Origin: Sarcocystis neurona
Taxonomy: Eukaryota; Apicomplexa; Conoidasida; Eucoccidiorida; Sarcocystidae
Direction: 5' to 3'
DNA: 64,000 bases
NCBI GenBank assembly: GCA_000727475.1
Contig: KL647304.1
Coordinates: 1,490,760 to 1,554,759 of the forward strand
In this document: piece after piece, positions 23,401 through 33,919 of the stretch
Numbering within the stretch: the stretch's first letter is position 1
Layout of the letters: every line of letters begins with the position of its first letter
The notes under the pieces: model-generated
The model's database searches: none
Told to the model about the DNA's origin: nothing
Seen by the model: the letters and a program-made list of their open reading frames with translations, nothing else
Position numbers and translations under genes: made by a program

Positions 23401-25345
23401 TTGAAATCTTGGTATGCGATGCCGGTCTCATCCGTAGAAGGGATGGGAAGCTTCGGGTTAGTCGTGTATTTTCAGTGTTCTTGACGAATATCGCTCGTCG
23501 AAACCCCCCAAAAGGGTTTCGAGCGGTGGTGGCAGATTTTGCTGCCTTCACGCACGTCTGCTTTCCGCGAGAAACAACAGGTATTTTGATGCGAAGTCTC
23601 CTCGTAAACCATAGCAGTCTTGCGTTACAGTGAAGAAGACATACTTCACCAGTCGCTTGACTTTATACAGGGTGGGGAACCCTACACATCCAGCCACAGT
23701 TTGGCCTCTGAAAGATGCTTTCGCATGATATCTACAGATGACTTCTGAAGATTCTCACCTGCCGTGAGCTGCACGTGAGGCTCCAAACGAGACTGTGCGT
23801 GTTGTTCGTCGAGGCCACGCAATACGAGCACACAGGATGATACACAATTCTGTGGTGCTTGATTGGCACAACAGAACGCCCACACGCTCGTGTGTGTGTA
23901 CAATCGACTGCTTACGTTACTGCACCCTTCTGACAACTCTCTCGTCAGATGAGATAGACAGAGACACGTTTCTGGGGTGTTGCGAAAACAGTGTACGTGA
24001 CGGTCAGCGCTCCATATTTCCCGTCTTTGGCTGCAGTACAACCCCCCAAATCCCCAACTTGCAAAACAAATTGTAGTCTGCGTTTTTCACATATGTATTG
24101 TTGGCTACACATATTACGGAGCCCCCCCTCGTCGCTAACAACTCCACGTGAGGGGTGTTGACGGGGCGAAAAAGAAGACGACGGCGGTAGCATTTCAGCT
24201 TTTTGTTTGGTGGTTTCACTACCGCGTGATTATTCAGTATTTCCACGTGGGAGGAGAAACAGGTACACCATTTGTGAAAAGTATCTGCGTCCTTCTCCAA
24301 CCCACTCTTTCGCGCATTTGTCAAAGTTTCTTTGTCCTACTGGCAGATGCATCACTGATTTCCACTTAGCTGCAAGAGCGTCGCTCAAACTTCCGCCTCG
24401 GCACTAAAACGCTTCTTTTTCACAACCCATGTGCACTTGTTGTAGGGCAACACACGACGCGAGAGTATATCACGTGTTTGGATCCTATGCGGACGCGTGC
24501 CAGCGCAGAAGACAGAGCTGCGGAGCGGGAGCAGCGAATGACCTCATGGTTCCTGAGACTGCTGCCCTCGTGTGTCGCGACGAAAAATTACACTTCGCGC
24601 CCTCGAGGCCTCATACACATGTTTGGTTAACCCACGCACATTGTTCGTTCGCTCACAGGAGTCTCCGCGCAGTTCTTTCATGTGAAAAGGTGCCCGACAG
24701 ATGAGCCATTCAGTACTCCTGCAGGGGGCTCTCAGCCTCCTGGTATATGTCACTACGTTACAGTTTTGGCGATGAAGTTGAGTGAACTTTGCGATACGGT
24801 TGGCTTCCAATCCACAATTCTAGAGCACTAGAAACCCGTCCCTGCACCGCCGTGTTGCAGATTCTAGTCATATAGAGTGGAATACAAATAGGTACTGGAA
24901 CTTCACCGTAAGAGCAAAACAGAAGGGCAGCGATTTCCTGAGCTATCGAGCGCATATTTAGTCCCGGTTTCTGCAGATATTATAACCGCCAGGTCATATC
25001 CGTACCGTCTACCTAAGTCCGTGATACGTCCCATAGAGTCTCGAATACGCATACTTCACGTACATACCAAAATAATGCATAGCAACGACCCTGCCCCTGT
25101 GCCCCTGTTTCTTTGCAGGAGGGCCCGCACACGGATGCAAGGGCAGTCGAATCCGAATACAACTACGCCTCACCGTACATAAGGGAGAACCTATGCTGTA
25201 GAAGAATGCATACACGCACACGTGTATATACATATATACTTGTGTGTACATACCGACATGAAAATCCAATTAATCGCGCATCGCCACGCGTGTCTGTCTA
25301 CTCCTAGACCTGTAAGACATACGAGCGCCTTAGCACGCTAGCAGG
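20430..25345. other. repeat-poor region, no gene assigned
   Basis: About 4.9 kb of unique sequence with short open frames on both strands and no homology I can name. It lies downstream of the last identified IQUB exon on the minus strand, so IQUB 3' exons (a Cys-x2-Cys region is usual in the family) should be here. I translated much of the minus strand between 24.4 and 25.3 kb by eye and did not find them. Confidence 0.5.
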
Positions 25346-25349
25346 TTAC

Positions 25350-26360
25350 GGTGGGGAAACTTGAGAAATCTGGCTGCCTGAGGATTGAACTGAGGTGTTT
25401 GGATGAGATACCAGAAGGCGTGTATAAGTCTTTGACGTAGCCCTCCAAGTCTTTCGTTATTTGCTCTTCCTCGCTGCAGCCAATCTATTTCCCTTTCAAT
25501 TAATTCATTAAACTCGCCGATGAGGGCTGGAACTCCCCGATTAAAAGCTGCATCGGTCACACGTTCCCGTATATGTAGGAGAGCAGCTAGACGTTTCTTG
25601 GGCGGCAAGTCGATCTTACTCAACTCGATGTATAAATCTCTCAGTTCTCCCGCACGCATCGTTTCTGGGGTATAGACGGTCGTGATTTCTCCGGTGCTTG
25701 CCGAAAGCCACTCGAATGGCTGGGCGAGCAAATCTAGTATGTGGCGGATTTTTTCTTGTTTGTTCTCTCTCTTGGCTTTTATCTTTAGTTCCTCAATGTG
25801 TTGAAGCACTTCCGTTTCTTTCTGAAGTAGTTCAATAAATGCTCTCTGGTGTTCTTCCTTTGTAAGCACCTGCTTAATGCGTTTTGCCTCTTGCTGTCGC
25901 CACGATTCTAACCCAGCGTATAACGTCCGAAAGTCCTCGTACGTTTCAGGTCGTAGGCATCGAGTTTCCTCTCTCCGCTCAAAGAGTTCTCTCTCCCTTC
26001 TTCCTTGAACCGCACACGCTGCGGTTAAACCTTCTTGTTCCTCTTTAATTTTGCGAAGTCCTCGGGCCTTCTTCTGGGCCAGAAATCGTCTCACTGACGC
26101 CTGAATGATAACACTTTTTTCAGACTTCTTTTTTTGCAATGTGTCGGCGTCCAGGTAAGCGCCGCTAGGTTCTAGCAGTTTGTCCTCGGCGTCACTTATG
26201 TACAGACCACGTTTCTGCATCTGAACTGCCGCTTCGCGCTTCAACTGGACCCCCGAATTGCCCCAAACGTAGGTCTGCGTTTCCGTATGAAACTTTGTTT
26301 TTCTTCGAGGCGTCGTCTCTTCTCTTGTTTGAGTTGAACGGGTGGCTTGCTTACACTTGA
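25350..26360 (-). CDS. IQUB: IQUB core exon (IQ motif and IQUB central/C-terminal domain)
   Basis: The minus-strand frame matches the family IQ and ubiquitin-like domain-containing protein along its whole length, from my memory of the family. In order it has paired STQT/TETQT motifs, an RGLYISD block, an IQ motif (IIQASVRRFLAQKK) for calmodulin binding, the EDFRTLYAGLESWRQQEAKRI block, a Lys/Glu-rich helix, the MRAGELRDLYIELS block and the REIDWLQRG...GLRQRL...TPQFNP...FLKFPH end. IQUB proteins are axonemal, being linked to radial spoke 1 in mammalian sperm, so in coccidia the microgamete flagellum is the expected site. Boundaries are inferred: an acceptor AACCAG just upstream of 26360 and a GTAACC donor after FLKFPH at 25350. 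Unlike its neighbours the exon has no homopolymer runs. Confidence 0.9.
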
Positions 26361-26820
26361 CTGGTTCCGGTAAAATGGAATCTACGGAGTCTGGCACAAT
26401 TGAAAAAGGGCACGTGTGACGTGAAGTACACCGCCAGGCTGGGGGGGGCCCACGTGGCGCTGTCGAGCCAGAATTAATCTAAAAGCTACAATTCCTATCC
26501 GTGTGCAACCGTCTCCTTCAAAAGGTCTGCTGCCTGTGTTGATTTCGGCCGTCGTGATCCAGGCAGACGCACTGACGCCTCGTGTCACATTAGAATTACG
26601 TACGTCCTTCCGTGCCTAAGGATTCTAAGCAGCGACTGAAAACCAACTTATTGAGACTGCTTGGTTCGTGTTTAGACTACCGATGTTTTTCCACGTTCAA
26701 GAGGTCGATTAACTCCCTGGATACGAAGTCGCTGATGATTTTCAGAGTTACTTATATTTACTAGCCTATATAATCCGTGGTGTACCCCAGACTGCCCTGT
26801 ACACGTACCACGTAAAACGG

Positions 26821-26913
26821 GCAGATGTGACTCTGCGTGTGCCTGTTGAATGTCTGGATGTCGGGTAATGCGGGCAGATGTGACTCCTTTTGTGCCTGTT
26901 GAATGTCTGGATG
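26821..26913. repeat. two tandem copies of a 53-bp unit
   Basis: GCAGATGTGACTC...GTGCCTGTTGAATGTCTGGATG occurs at 26821 and again at 26874 with a few differences. It lies in the presumed IQUB intron between the IQ exon and the upstream exons. Confidence 0.8.
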
Positions 26914-27379
26914 CAGCTTGTATGGCTTCTATGCAAATACGACTGGTACATCGTCTACACTCCACAACAGTAAACTTGAAGGTGGCAAGAAGGACGGAAG
27001 TCTCTCAGTTGTGTTGCAGCAGGTACTGTTTTTGCTCTACCTAAACAGTGTTGCACGCAAGACTTTGGTTTCCGGACACTGGAGGTTTCTACACCTCATG
27101 GTTTCACGCGCTGAAGGTGGTGGAAGACTCTCCGTTACTACGGAATTCCGGTGAAGAATTTGTGACACGTTACATTGGATACACCTAACAACACCAAAAA
27201 TTACATACACAACTGCATATGCGTAGATGTACACGCACGATTTTGTGTGCTTCTCTTCGCGAGGCAATATGCCTTGCAAACGACATCTGCTTCCACGTAT
27301 GTGCACACTGTAATTCGTCGCGTCGATGCACATGGCCCCTTAGCCTGCCCGCATTCCTACGTTTCAGTGTGTCCGCTCA

Positions 27380-27628
27380 GGTTGCTGTCTCTCAGAACTC
27401 TTTTTTCAGTGCTCAGGTGGACAAGCGGAAGGACTTAATTAAGGTTGCTGTCCCTCACAACTCTTTTTTCAGTGCTCAGGTGGACAAGCGGAAGGACTTA
27501 ATTAAGGTTGCTGTCCCTCACAACTCTTTTTTCAGTGCTCAGGTGGACAAGCGGAAGGACTTAATTAAGGTTGCTGTCCCTCACAACTCCTTTTTCAGTG
27601 CTCAGGTGGACAAGCGGAAGGACTTAAT
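27380..27628. repeat. 63-bp tandem repeat, four copies
   Basis: Copies start at 27380, 27443, 27506 and 27569. Copies 2-4 are almost identical and copy 1 differs at a few positions. Each unit carries TTTTTTCAG (acceptor-like on plus), CTCAGGTGGAC and GACTTAATTAA. The period is a multiple of three, so one plus frame stays open with a 21-residue repeat (core VPHNSFFSAQVDKRKDLIK). The near-identity of copies implies recent expansion. Confidence 0.9.
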
Positions 27629-27851
27629 GTGCACATTATCCACCTTGTGGATACCGTGGTCGACGGCAAAAAAGGCTGCCTTAAACTGATGGAGGCGCGT
27701 ACATTTTTGAAAATTCAACTGTTGCAAAACTACTACCATACCCTATGTTTGTGTGTGTTCGCCACATGTTGCTACGAACCTCCCCTCTTTAGTAAGGTGG
27801 CTTCAATAGAAGATGCCAAGTGCTACGGTTTCCTCGTCTACTTGTCCTCAC

Positions 27852-27929
27852 TGCGCACGGGCATTCAAAAAGCCCATCACGCGTGTAGCGCCTACGAAAA
27901 CCGAACACCTGTGTGACGATGTCCCCAGG
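27852..27929 (-). CDS. IQUB: possible small IQUB linker exon
   Basis: Between the ubiquitin-like exon and the IQ exon the IQUB family has a conserved stretch of the type LGGFRxKxTGxxYH just before a TQT motif. The minus strand here, between a CTCCACAG acceptor and a GTGAGG donor, reads PGDIVTQVFGFRRRYTRDGL, which resembles it. It is in the right place and order, but the plus strand carries a competing Cys/His-rich frame over the same bases and the splice phase into the next exon needs an alternative acceptor. Confidence 0.28.
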
Positions 27930-28519
27930 CTGTGGAGCACACGGGAAGGAACCACGCGCAAAGCCATTGACTGGAGCCCTTACTATTGTGTATCCTTGTC
28001 TTGCGCTCGTAAGGCATTCGAGAAAGACCCTTGCCATGACCACTTCCTACGCGGAGCCACTGCCAAATGCATGGACATCGGGCTGAGGATAACTTCTAGT
28101 AAAGTGTATCCGACAAATCCGTGCTTTTCTGTTTAAAACAGCATGTGTATTCCGTGCGTGAACGTCGCTGAGTAAGAGGCGAGCCTTGCCCTCGTGTTGT
28201 CGCATAGAGAGAGCCATAGGTCTGTGCGTAACTGTATATGGATTTGTGCAGTGCAGAGGAGCGGTGCACCACGCAATAATAATCAAAGCTTTCTGGGGCT
28301 GCTAAGGATCTAACGAGCATGCATATATACGAGTTTGAGCTGAAGGATTTTCTTGTCACACTCTGTAATGGATGCGACGCCTCCTATATATATATAGGGT
28401 GTGTGTCCTTCCTTGACATTTCTTTGGTACAAATCTGCGTGACGAAACATTGCCGTGGGAGTTCCCTGCTCACAAGTAGCAGTGGATCCCACTATATGGG
28501 AATCCGTGTATGATGTAGT

Positions 28520-28560
28520 TTTCAGATATGTAGTAGTAATAGTAGTAGTAGCAGTAGCAA
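28520..28560. repeat. short (GTA)n microsatellite
   Basis: GTAGTAGTAATAGTAGTAGTAG followed by CAGTAG, about 40 bp, in the presumed intron downstream of the ubiquitin-like IQUB exon. Confidence 0.8.
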
Positions 28561-28700
28561 ATAGCACTTTGTCGACGATATGGGAACCGAATGTATACTG
28601 CAGTTTTTCTGCTATGAGGCGGACGCGGTTATGCTCCTGGGTGACTCGTTTTCAATTAGACATTGGTATTCAGTACAAGAACAAGGTCGTTGGGCGTTAC

Positions 28701-29400
28701 CTGCGGAGAAAGCCTGCCATCGGGTAACAGCTTCGAAAAATCGGGTCGAGGAGGGCCTTTCAACATCTTCTTTATACATGCTTTCTGTACAACTTTCCTG
28801 GCCACTCTTCATGAAAGTCATCTGTTCAGCGCGACGATCGGATGCTGTGTTCGACATGTCTCTTTCGCCAGCAGCTAGGCGTTGACCTGTTTCGACGCTG
28901 TCATCCTTACTTTCTGCAACCTTTTCTTGGTTCGTGTTGCTGCTCCCAGCCGAACGGTGGGTGCGTTCATCGTGGCATTCGCTCGTGATTTGGCTGTGTG
29001 TTTCTTTCATGTGTCCAGTAGGCACTCCCTCGATAGTAGGCGACTCCTTGAGGATGCAGGTAGGTTTTCGAAGCAGATGAACTTCTATTGTGACGTGGTC
29101 ATCAGGTTCAAGGCCAAAGGCACTCAATTGCTGGGCAAATGGTAGCGGACCCGAGTGTCTTACAGAGCCATCCAAATCTGACAGGGAACAGACCGTCGCT
29201 GGCACGGCCAGCGCCGCTTCAAGGTGGGCAGCGATGTCAAAAAAGGATGTGGAGGGAGAGCACATAATGCGGCGTCTGTTCTTATTTGGATGGATTACAC
29301 AGTCGACAACAACTTTCCCCCTTTGTGGCTCAATGTGCACATTCGGGGCCGGCGGGGGAGCCGGTCGTCCACCAACACCAGTCTCTCCATCATGCCCCAT
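28701..29400 (-). CDS. IQUB: IQUB N-terminal exon (ubiquitin-like domain)
   Basis: Minus-strand frame from ATG at 29400. Residues about 29-105 form a ubiquitin-like beta-grasp pattern: a first strand VVVDCVIHP, a helix region FFDIAAHLEAAL, and the closing L..FGLEPDDHVTIEVHLL. A Ser/Glu-rich linker follows, and the exon ends at a consensus CAG/GTAACG donor after WQAFSAG. The ubiquitin-like domain followed downstream on the same strand by the IQ exon is the IQUB domain order, so I join them as one gene spanning at least 25.35-29.40 kb. The start could lie further upstream because the frame stays open above the ATG. Human IQUB is about 790 residues, so with the two large exons (about 570 residues) the C-terminal part is still missing. 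Confidence 0.72.
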
Positions 29401-29409
29401 CGTGCTGCA

Positions 29410-32400
29410 GAGGCGCCTTCTGACTACTTTTGTGACCGCCCTACACGCCCTTCAGTCCAAGAATTAGCGCCCTCTCCTAAGAATGTGCTGCGCTGCAACC
29501 CTTCTACGTGCCACCCAGCATATCGTATGTTGAACGAGTCACTGACTGTTTTGAGCATTAACTTCCTACAAAAAATTATGTCGCGGAATTGACATGACAT
29601 GCGGTGCTCTATCGGTCCTTGCACCGACCCCGTGGGTGTTTCGATAGAGCCACAAATCGCTTCTACAGTCGGGAAGATCTGGAAGGCTTAGCAACTTTTG
29701 CAAAGATTTCCGCATAAGCTATTATTTTGTCGTCGTTTTCCACAGGGTCGAAGCCATGTGAAGCTGTGTGGCGCACATTTCAGCGTACGCAGAAAACACA
29801 AAGCCGACCGTTGTGTGCTGTGAAATTCATCAGTCTTCAGTAGATAGCATTTGCGATGCAGCTCTTTGTCCCGCCGAAGATGTTGGGGTTTGAGTACATC
29901 ATCTAGCCACTTGCATATGCACACGGGTTTGCTTCTATGCACAAGTGTGCGCGAAAATGTGTAACTCCGCATCCACCCAAGGAATTTCCACTTTAGAGGG
30001 AGCACATCTGCATTGAATGGCGTTGACACGAAACGAGCGTTTTCCTGTCCATGCAATATTTGCGCCGACATAAGTTTCGCAGAGTCCCATACGTACTGGC
30101 AGGATGTAACTGGAACTTGATAAAGCGCCCAGGTCTGTATTATTATGCGCGCAGACGGAGAGTCATATAATGTGTCTGCTTAGACACATGTCGACGTCTT
30201 TTTATAAATATATATGTATACACACACGTGTATACATACATATACGCGTAGACCTCCGGATACCGCACATAAGCGCATTCCACGAAAGGGTACCACCCAC
30301 GGTGAGATCGAATCTGTTCTGTGCATCATCGAAGTACAATGTAGAGCCTTCCTACAACATGCACAACTTGGCACGCTCGGCCGCAAGTACGTAAAGCTAA
30401 ACTATCGAAGAGACATTCCTTTCCTTTGCCATGAAGGACAGATATCAAGGGGCGGTGTGCAGGAGCACGACTACAGACTGCGACGACATTGATTCGATCA
30501 TGCATGCGATACAACCAGCTGCGGTGGGCGTACTTTTGCCACTGGAAGGATATACCAGTGGATTCGTTGCAGCCAAAATTGGGTACACTTCTTTCAACAT
30601 TGTACAATACTTATGAACACTCCACGCGTCGGCTGGTTCCAGTGCCTTCATTGCGGCTGCAGACCAGCCCCGCGTAAAAAAAAACCAATTACACGGGACC
30701 CCACAGATTGTCGCAAGAGCAGCGTATCTATCCACACCAATAGATACGCAACGGAACGGCATGTCTACGTGTCAACTACCGATGTGCATACTTGTACTGC
30801 TGCGTGTCACGGTGCAGTAGAATCGACTGTCGCGCACGCATGTATCGTTTTTGTTGTTTGTGCCGTCTCGTGAGTTAATACTGCTGCTGTAAGACAGAAG
30901 TTAGTGAGAGTAGGAGAACCGAGCGCGTGATATCTCAAAGATATATGTGTACAAGTGGAAAGAACGAGATTGAGAGAAGGTGCGGGAAATCCACAGATGC
31001 TATGGTGGGACTACGTGCGTCGTACGTCCTTGCACAGGTGCAAATGGGCAGGCGTTCATTTCTAACGTGGCGTACGGTGAAAGCTTGAGTTCCCAGGAGC
31101 TGAAAAGTAGAACAATAAATTACTGCACATTCTTGCGCATCTGCAGCTGCTTCACACTGTCCACTCAGATCGCATTTTCTACGCCATCGTACGATGCAGA
31201 CGTTCTCGCCGCGAAACAAATTACCTTTCCTTTTGTTTCTCGCCAGTAGAGCTGTCTTCTTGACTGGCACACCAGAAGCAGAATCAGGAGTGAGGGTTTT
31301 TCTTGATGCGGCTACTTATTGCCCGCCCGACGCTCACTTCTATTCTCAGGCAGTGGGGGCACTAATTACAAAATATCTTGCCCATACCGCCTGCACACCT
31401 TCTCCAACTCGAACCCCACGCTACAGTTCACTGTTGAGATATGCGGCGCGTCCATCTTATTCTCCAAAGTTAGACGGGAGGGAGGTACATATTGTGCCAA
31501 ACACAAATCATTATTCAGTTGATCTTAAACTTGACATCCGGTGACTGACGGCAATCTATGGCGGAATTTCCCTCACCTCAGTTTTTAACTGCCCTCTTTT
31601 CTAGTATCGGATACAGATGAAGGAATGCATATCCATCAACTGGTGATCGGATTTGACTGAGGAGTTTCTTCCTGATCCAGTTTCGGGAATATGGAAACAA
31701 CAGGATGCAGTCCGTATAACTTGAAATCGCCTCAGAAATGGACCGTTATATGTGATGCCCCAGGTATTGCAAAGTGAGGTAAAAGAGAAAGGTCCTCTCA
31801 CTTAACAATTCGTTCAGCAGTCGTTGATGTTGAAGGGGGGAAATTCACTAACCCGTTACGACTGCAGATACGCATGCGCGTATACCTCCATTTTTCCCTT
31901 TGAACGTAGGCTGACACCGGTGGCGGGGTGCAAAGCGCGCACGGAGTACCTCTTATACAAGCTACTTGACGACGTTACCCGGTAAAAACTTCAGTGGGAC
32001 TAGTCCGCTGCCTTTGATGCGTCCATTCAATCGCATAATCTCTCCCTATAATAACGTACAGGGACCCAGACGCGCACATATGTACATACGTAAACTATCC
32101 TACCTCGCGCAGCTAGTGGCATGTCCGGAGGCACACGATGTACGGGTGCACTTGTCAATAGTGTGTATATCACCAGCAGGGTGTACATAACTGAACCGTG
32201 TCCGATATGTTATACAGTTTTGAGAAAGAAACAGCGCGCGAATCTAGAACGTGCTGTCTTGTGGCTCACGTGAGGTGGACAAAACAAGAGCTGTCATCAC
32301 ACATATTCGGCGATGGGTGCCCACTACGAAATGGCCAGAAGTAGATCACTGCCTTCCCACTCAGGAAGCGCGCCGTTCTGGTGTAACATTCTGGCATGGG

Positions 32401-33720
32401 CCAAGCCATACAGGCATCCGTCGTTTCTCACCCACGAATCACGATAGAAATCGTCTTTCGGTCGATTCCTGAAGTCAGCAGCAGTCTTTGATTTCTTCCA
32501 GGACTCATACTGCAATGCCTACGCGGTTGAAACTGGCACTCCGCTAACATGAGTCTAGACTTTTTTGACATGAGTGTCACTGCAGTTTTCAACATACTTC
32601 ACTGCATTCGACATAATAGGCAAATAAATGACCTCCGCGCCCTTTAATGCATTTGCAGCAACCTCCGGCTGAATAGTTTCGGTGTGTCCGCAGAAGTGTC
32701 ATTGTACATGCACACATGTATATATATGTAGAGTGTGCTGTGACTCCACTGGAGTTGCTCTGCATACACTCCTAAGCGGAACGGAATAAACTGTAGCTTA
32801 CCTTGTGGCCACCACCGAGAAACTTGAGACTTGCCTACGTACTATCTACCTTTGCTTCCTACAGGCTTTACGAAGAATCTGCACACCAGTTGTCTGCGCA
32901 GGACCAGACATTTGGAAAGCTTTCCTCTCGATGAATAAAAATCTTAACGAGTAGAAAGCTCGACTAGCATCCATGAATAATCCCATAGTAGAGCGAGCAG
33001 TGCGCGACCATCTATCTGCCTACAGTCAGGAATATTGAGTTTGCGCTGCATGTGGCAGACGCTGCCCACAAGGACGTTCACAAACCTTCGTATCTCCGAT
33101 TATTTAAACAGTCACGGCTGCCCACAGGTTTTGCCCGACGCAGAAACTCTTTCCTGCCTCACACTGTCTCTGTGCACTTTTCTCAGCTTTCACCGGAAGA
33201 CTACCTGAGCAACGCATTCCTTGTGTTTTGCAGCGCAACTTCCACTACGCTTATTAATTTGTTCGGATTGTTTCAGTGCTATTCTGCGCTTGAACCCGAA
33301 AGCCTTCATGGAGGATCTGCTGTTGTCGTTCTCCACTGATCATCTGCTGTGTCGGCGCTTACACTGCGGAGAAACGCCCGGTGTATACACCTGCTATGTT
33401 CGCGATAAACAACGCGTACGTACACCTATTCTAGACGCCATTACCGCAGTGTACTGATATAAAAATGTCTTTGAACGTTGGCGGTACACGCGGGGCCGCA
33501 GGTCCCTACACGTGCAGAGAGATGCACTTGTAGTAGGTGTATATGACTCCGGATTTTCTCTCTGTCACCGGACGTAGCTTTGACCTTGCGTATCCCGTAC
33601 CACGCCTGTTCGTGACGACCACGCGTCAACGAGTTTTCGACACCGGCGCATGTAACACTGGTATTCGACATACTCACCCAACACATGGCCAACACGTGCG
33701 TCCGCTGGAGCGGGTCATTT
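29410..33720. other. repeat-poor region, no gene assigned
   Basis: Unique sequence with many short open frames, the longest about 110-130 residues (minus at 29688-30071, plus at 30980-31249 and 31194-31544). None has a recognisable motif or convincing paired splice signals. A microsatellite islet lies at about 30200-30245. Promoter or 5' exons of the minus-strand IQUB gene would be expected at the left end. Confidence 0.45.
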
Positions 33721-33732
33721 TGACAAAGATAT

Positions 33733-33917
33733 CTTAGTGCATCGCCCAACGTTGAAGCGCACCTGTTCCGTTGTCTACGACTTTATCAGTTCCCGGTTAC
33801 CTTCACGTAAAATTCCCCATTATCTCCGTTAGTGCATCGCCTAACGTCGGAGCGCACCTACTTAGTCGTCTACGACTTTATCAGTCCCTGTTTATGTAAA
33901 ATTCCCCATTATCTCCG
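33733..33917. repeat. two tandem copies of about 90-96 bp
   Basis: TTAGTGCATCGCC.AACGT...GCGCACCT...GTCTACGACTTTATCAGT...GTAAAATTCCCCATTATC occurs at 33733-33827 and again at 33829-33917 with substitutions and a short deletion. There is no coding frame across both copies. Confidence 0.85.
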
Positions 33918-33919
33918 TA

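Noticed and set aside
23231..23551. Minus-strand GGFR motif (NPFGGFRRAIF) considered as the IQUB linker
   Set aside because: It lies downstream of the core exon on the minus strand, the wrong side for the linker, and lacks the flanking family residues.
31194..31544. 116-codon plus-strand frame in the repeat-poor segment
   Set aside because: Length is not unusual for unique DNA of this composition, and another overlapping plus frame is equally open; no motif.
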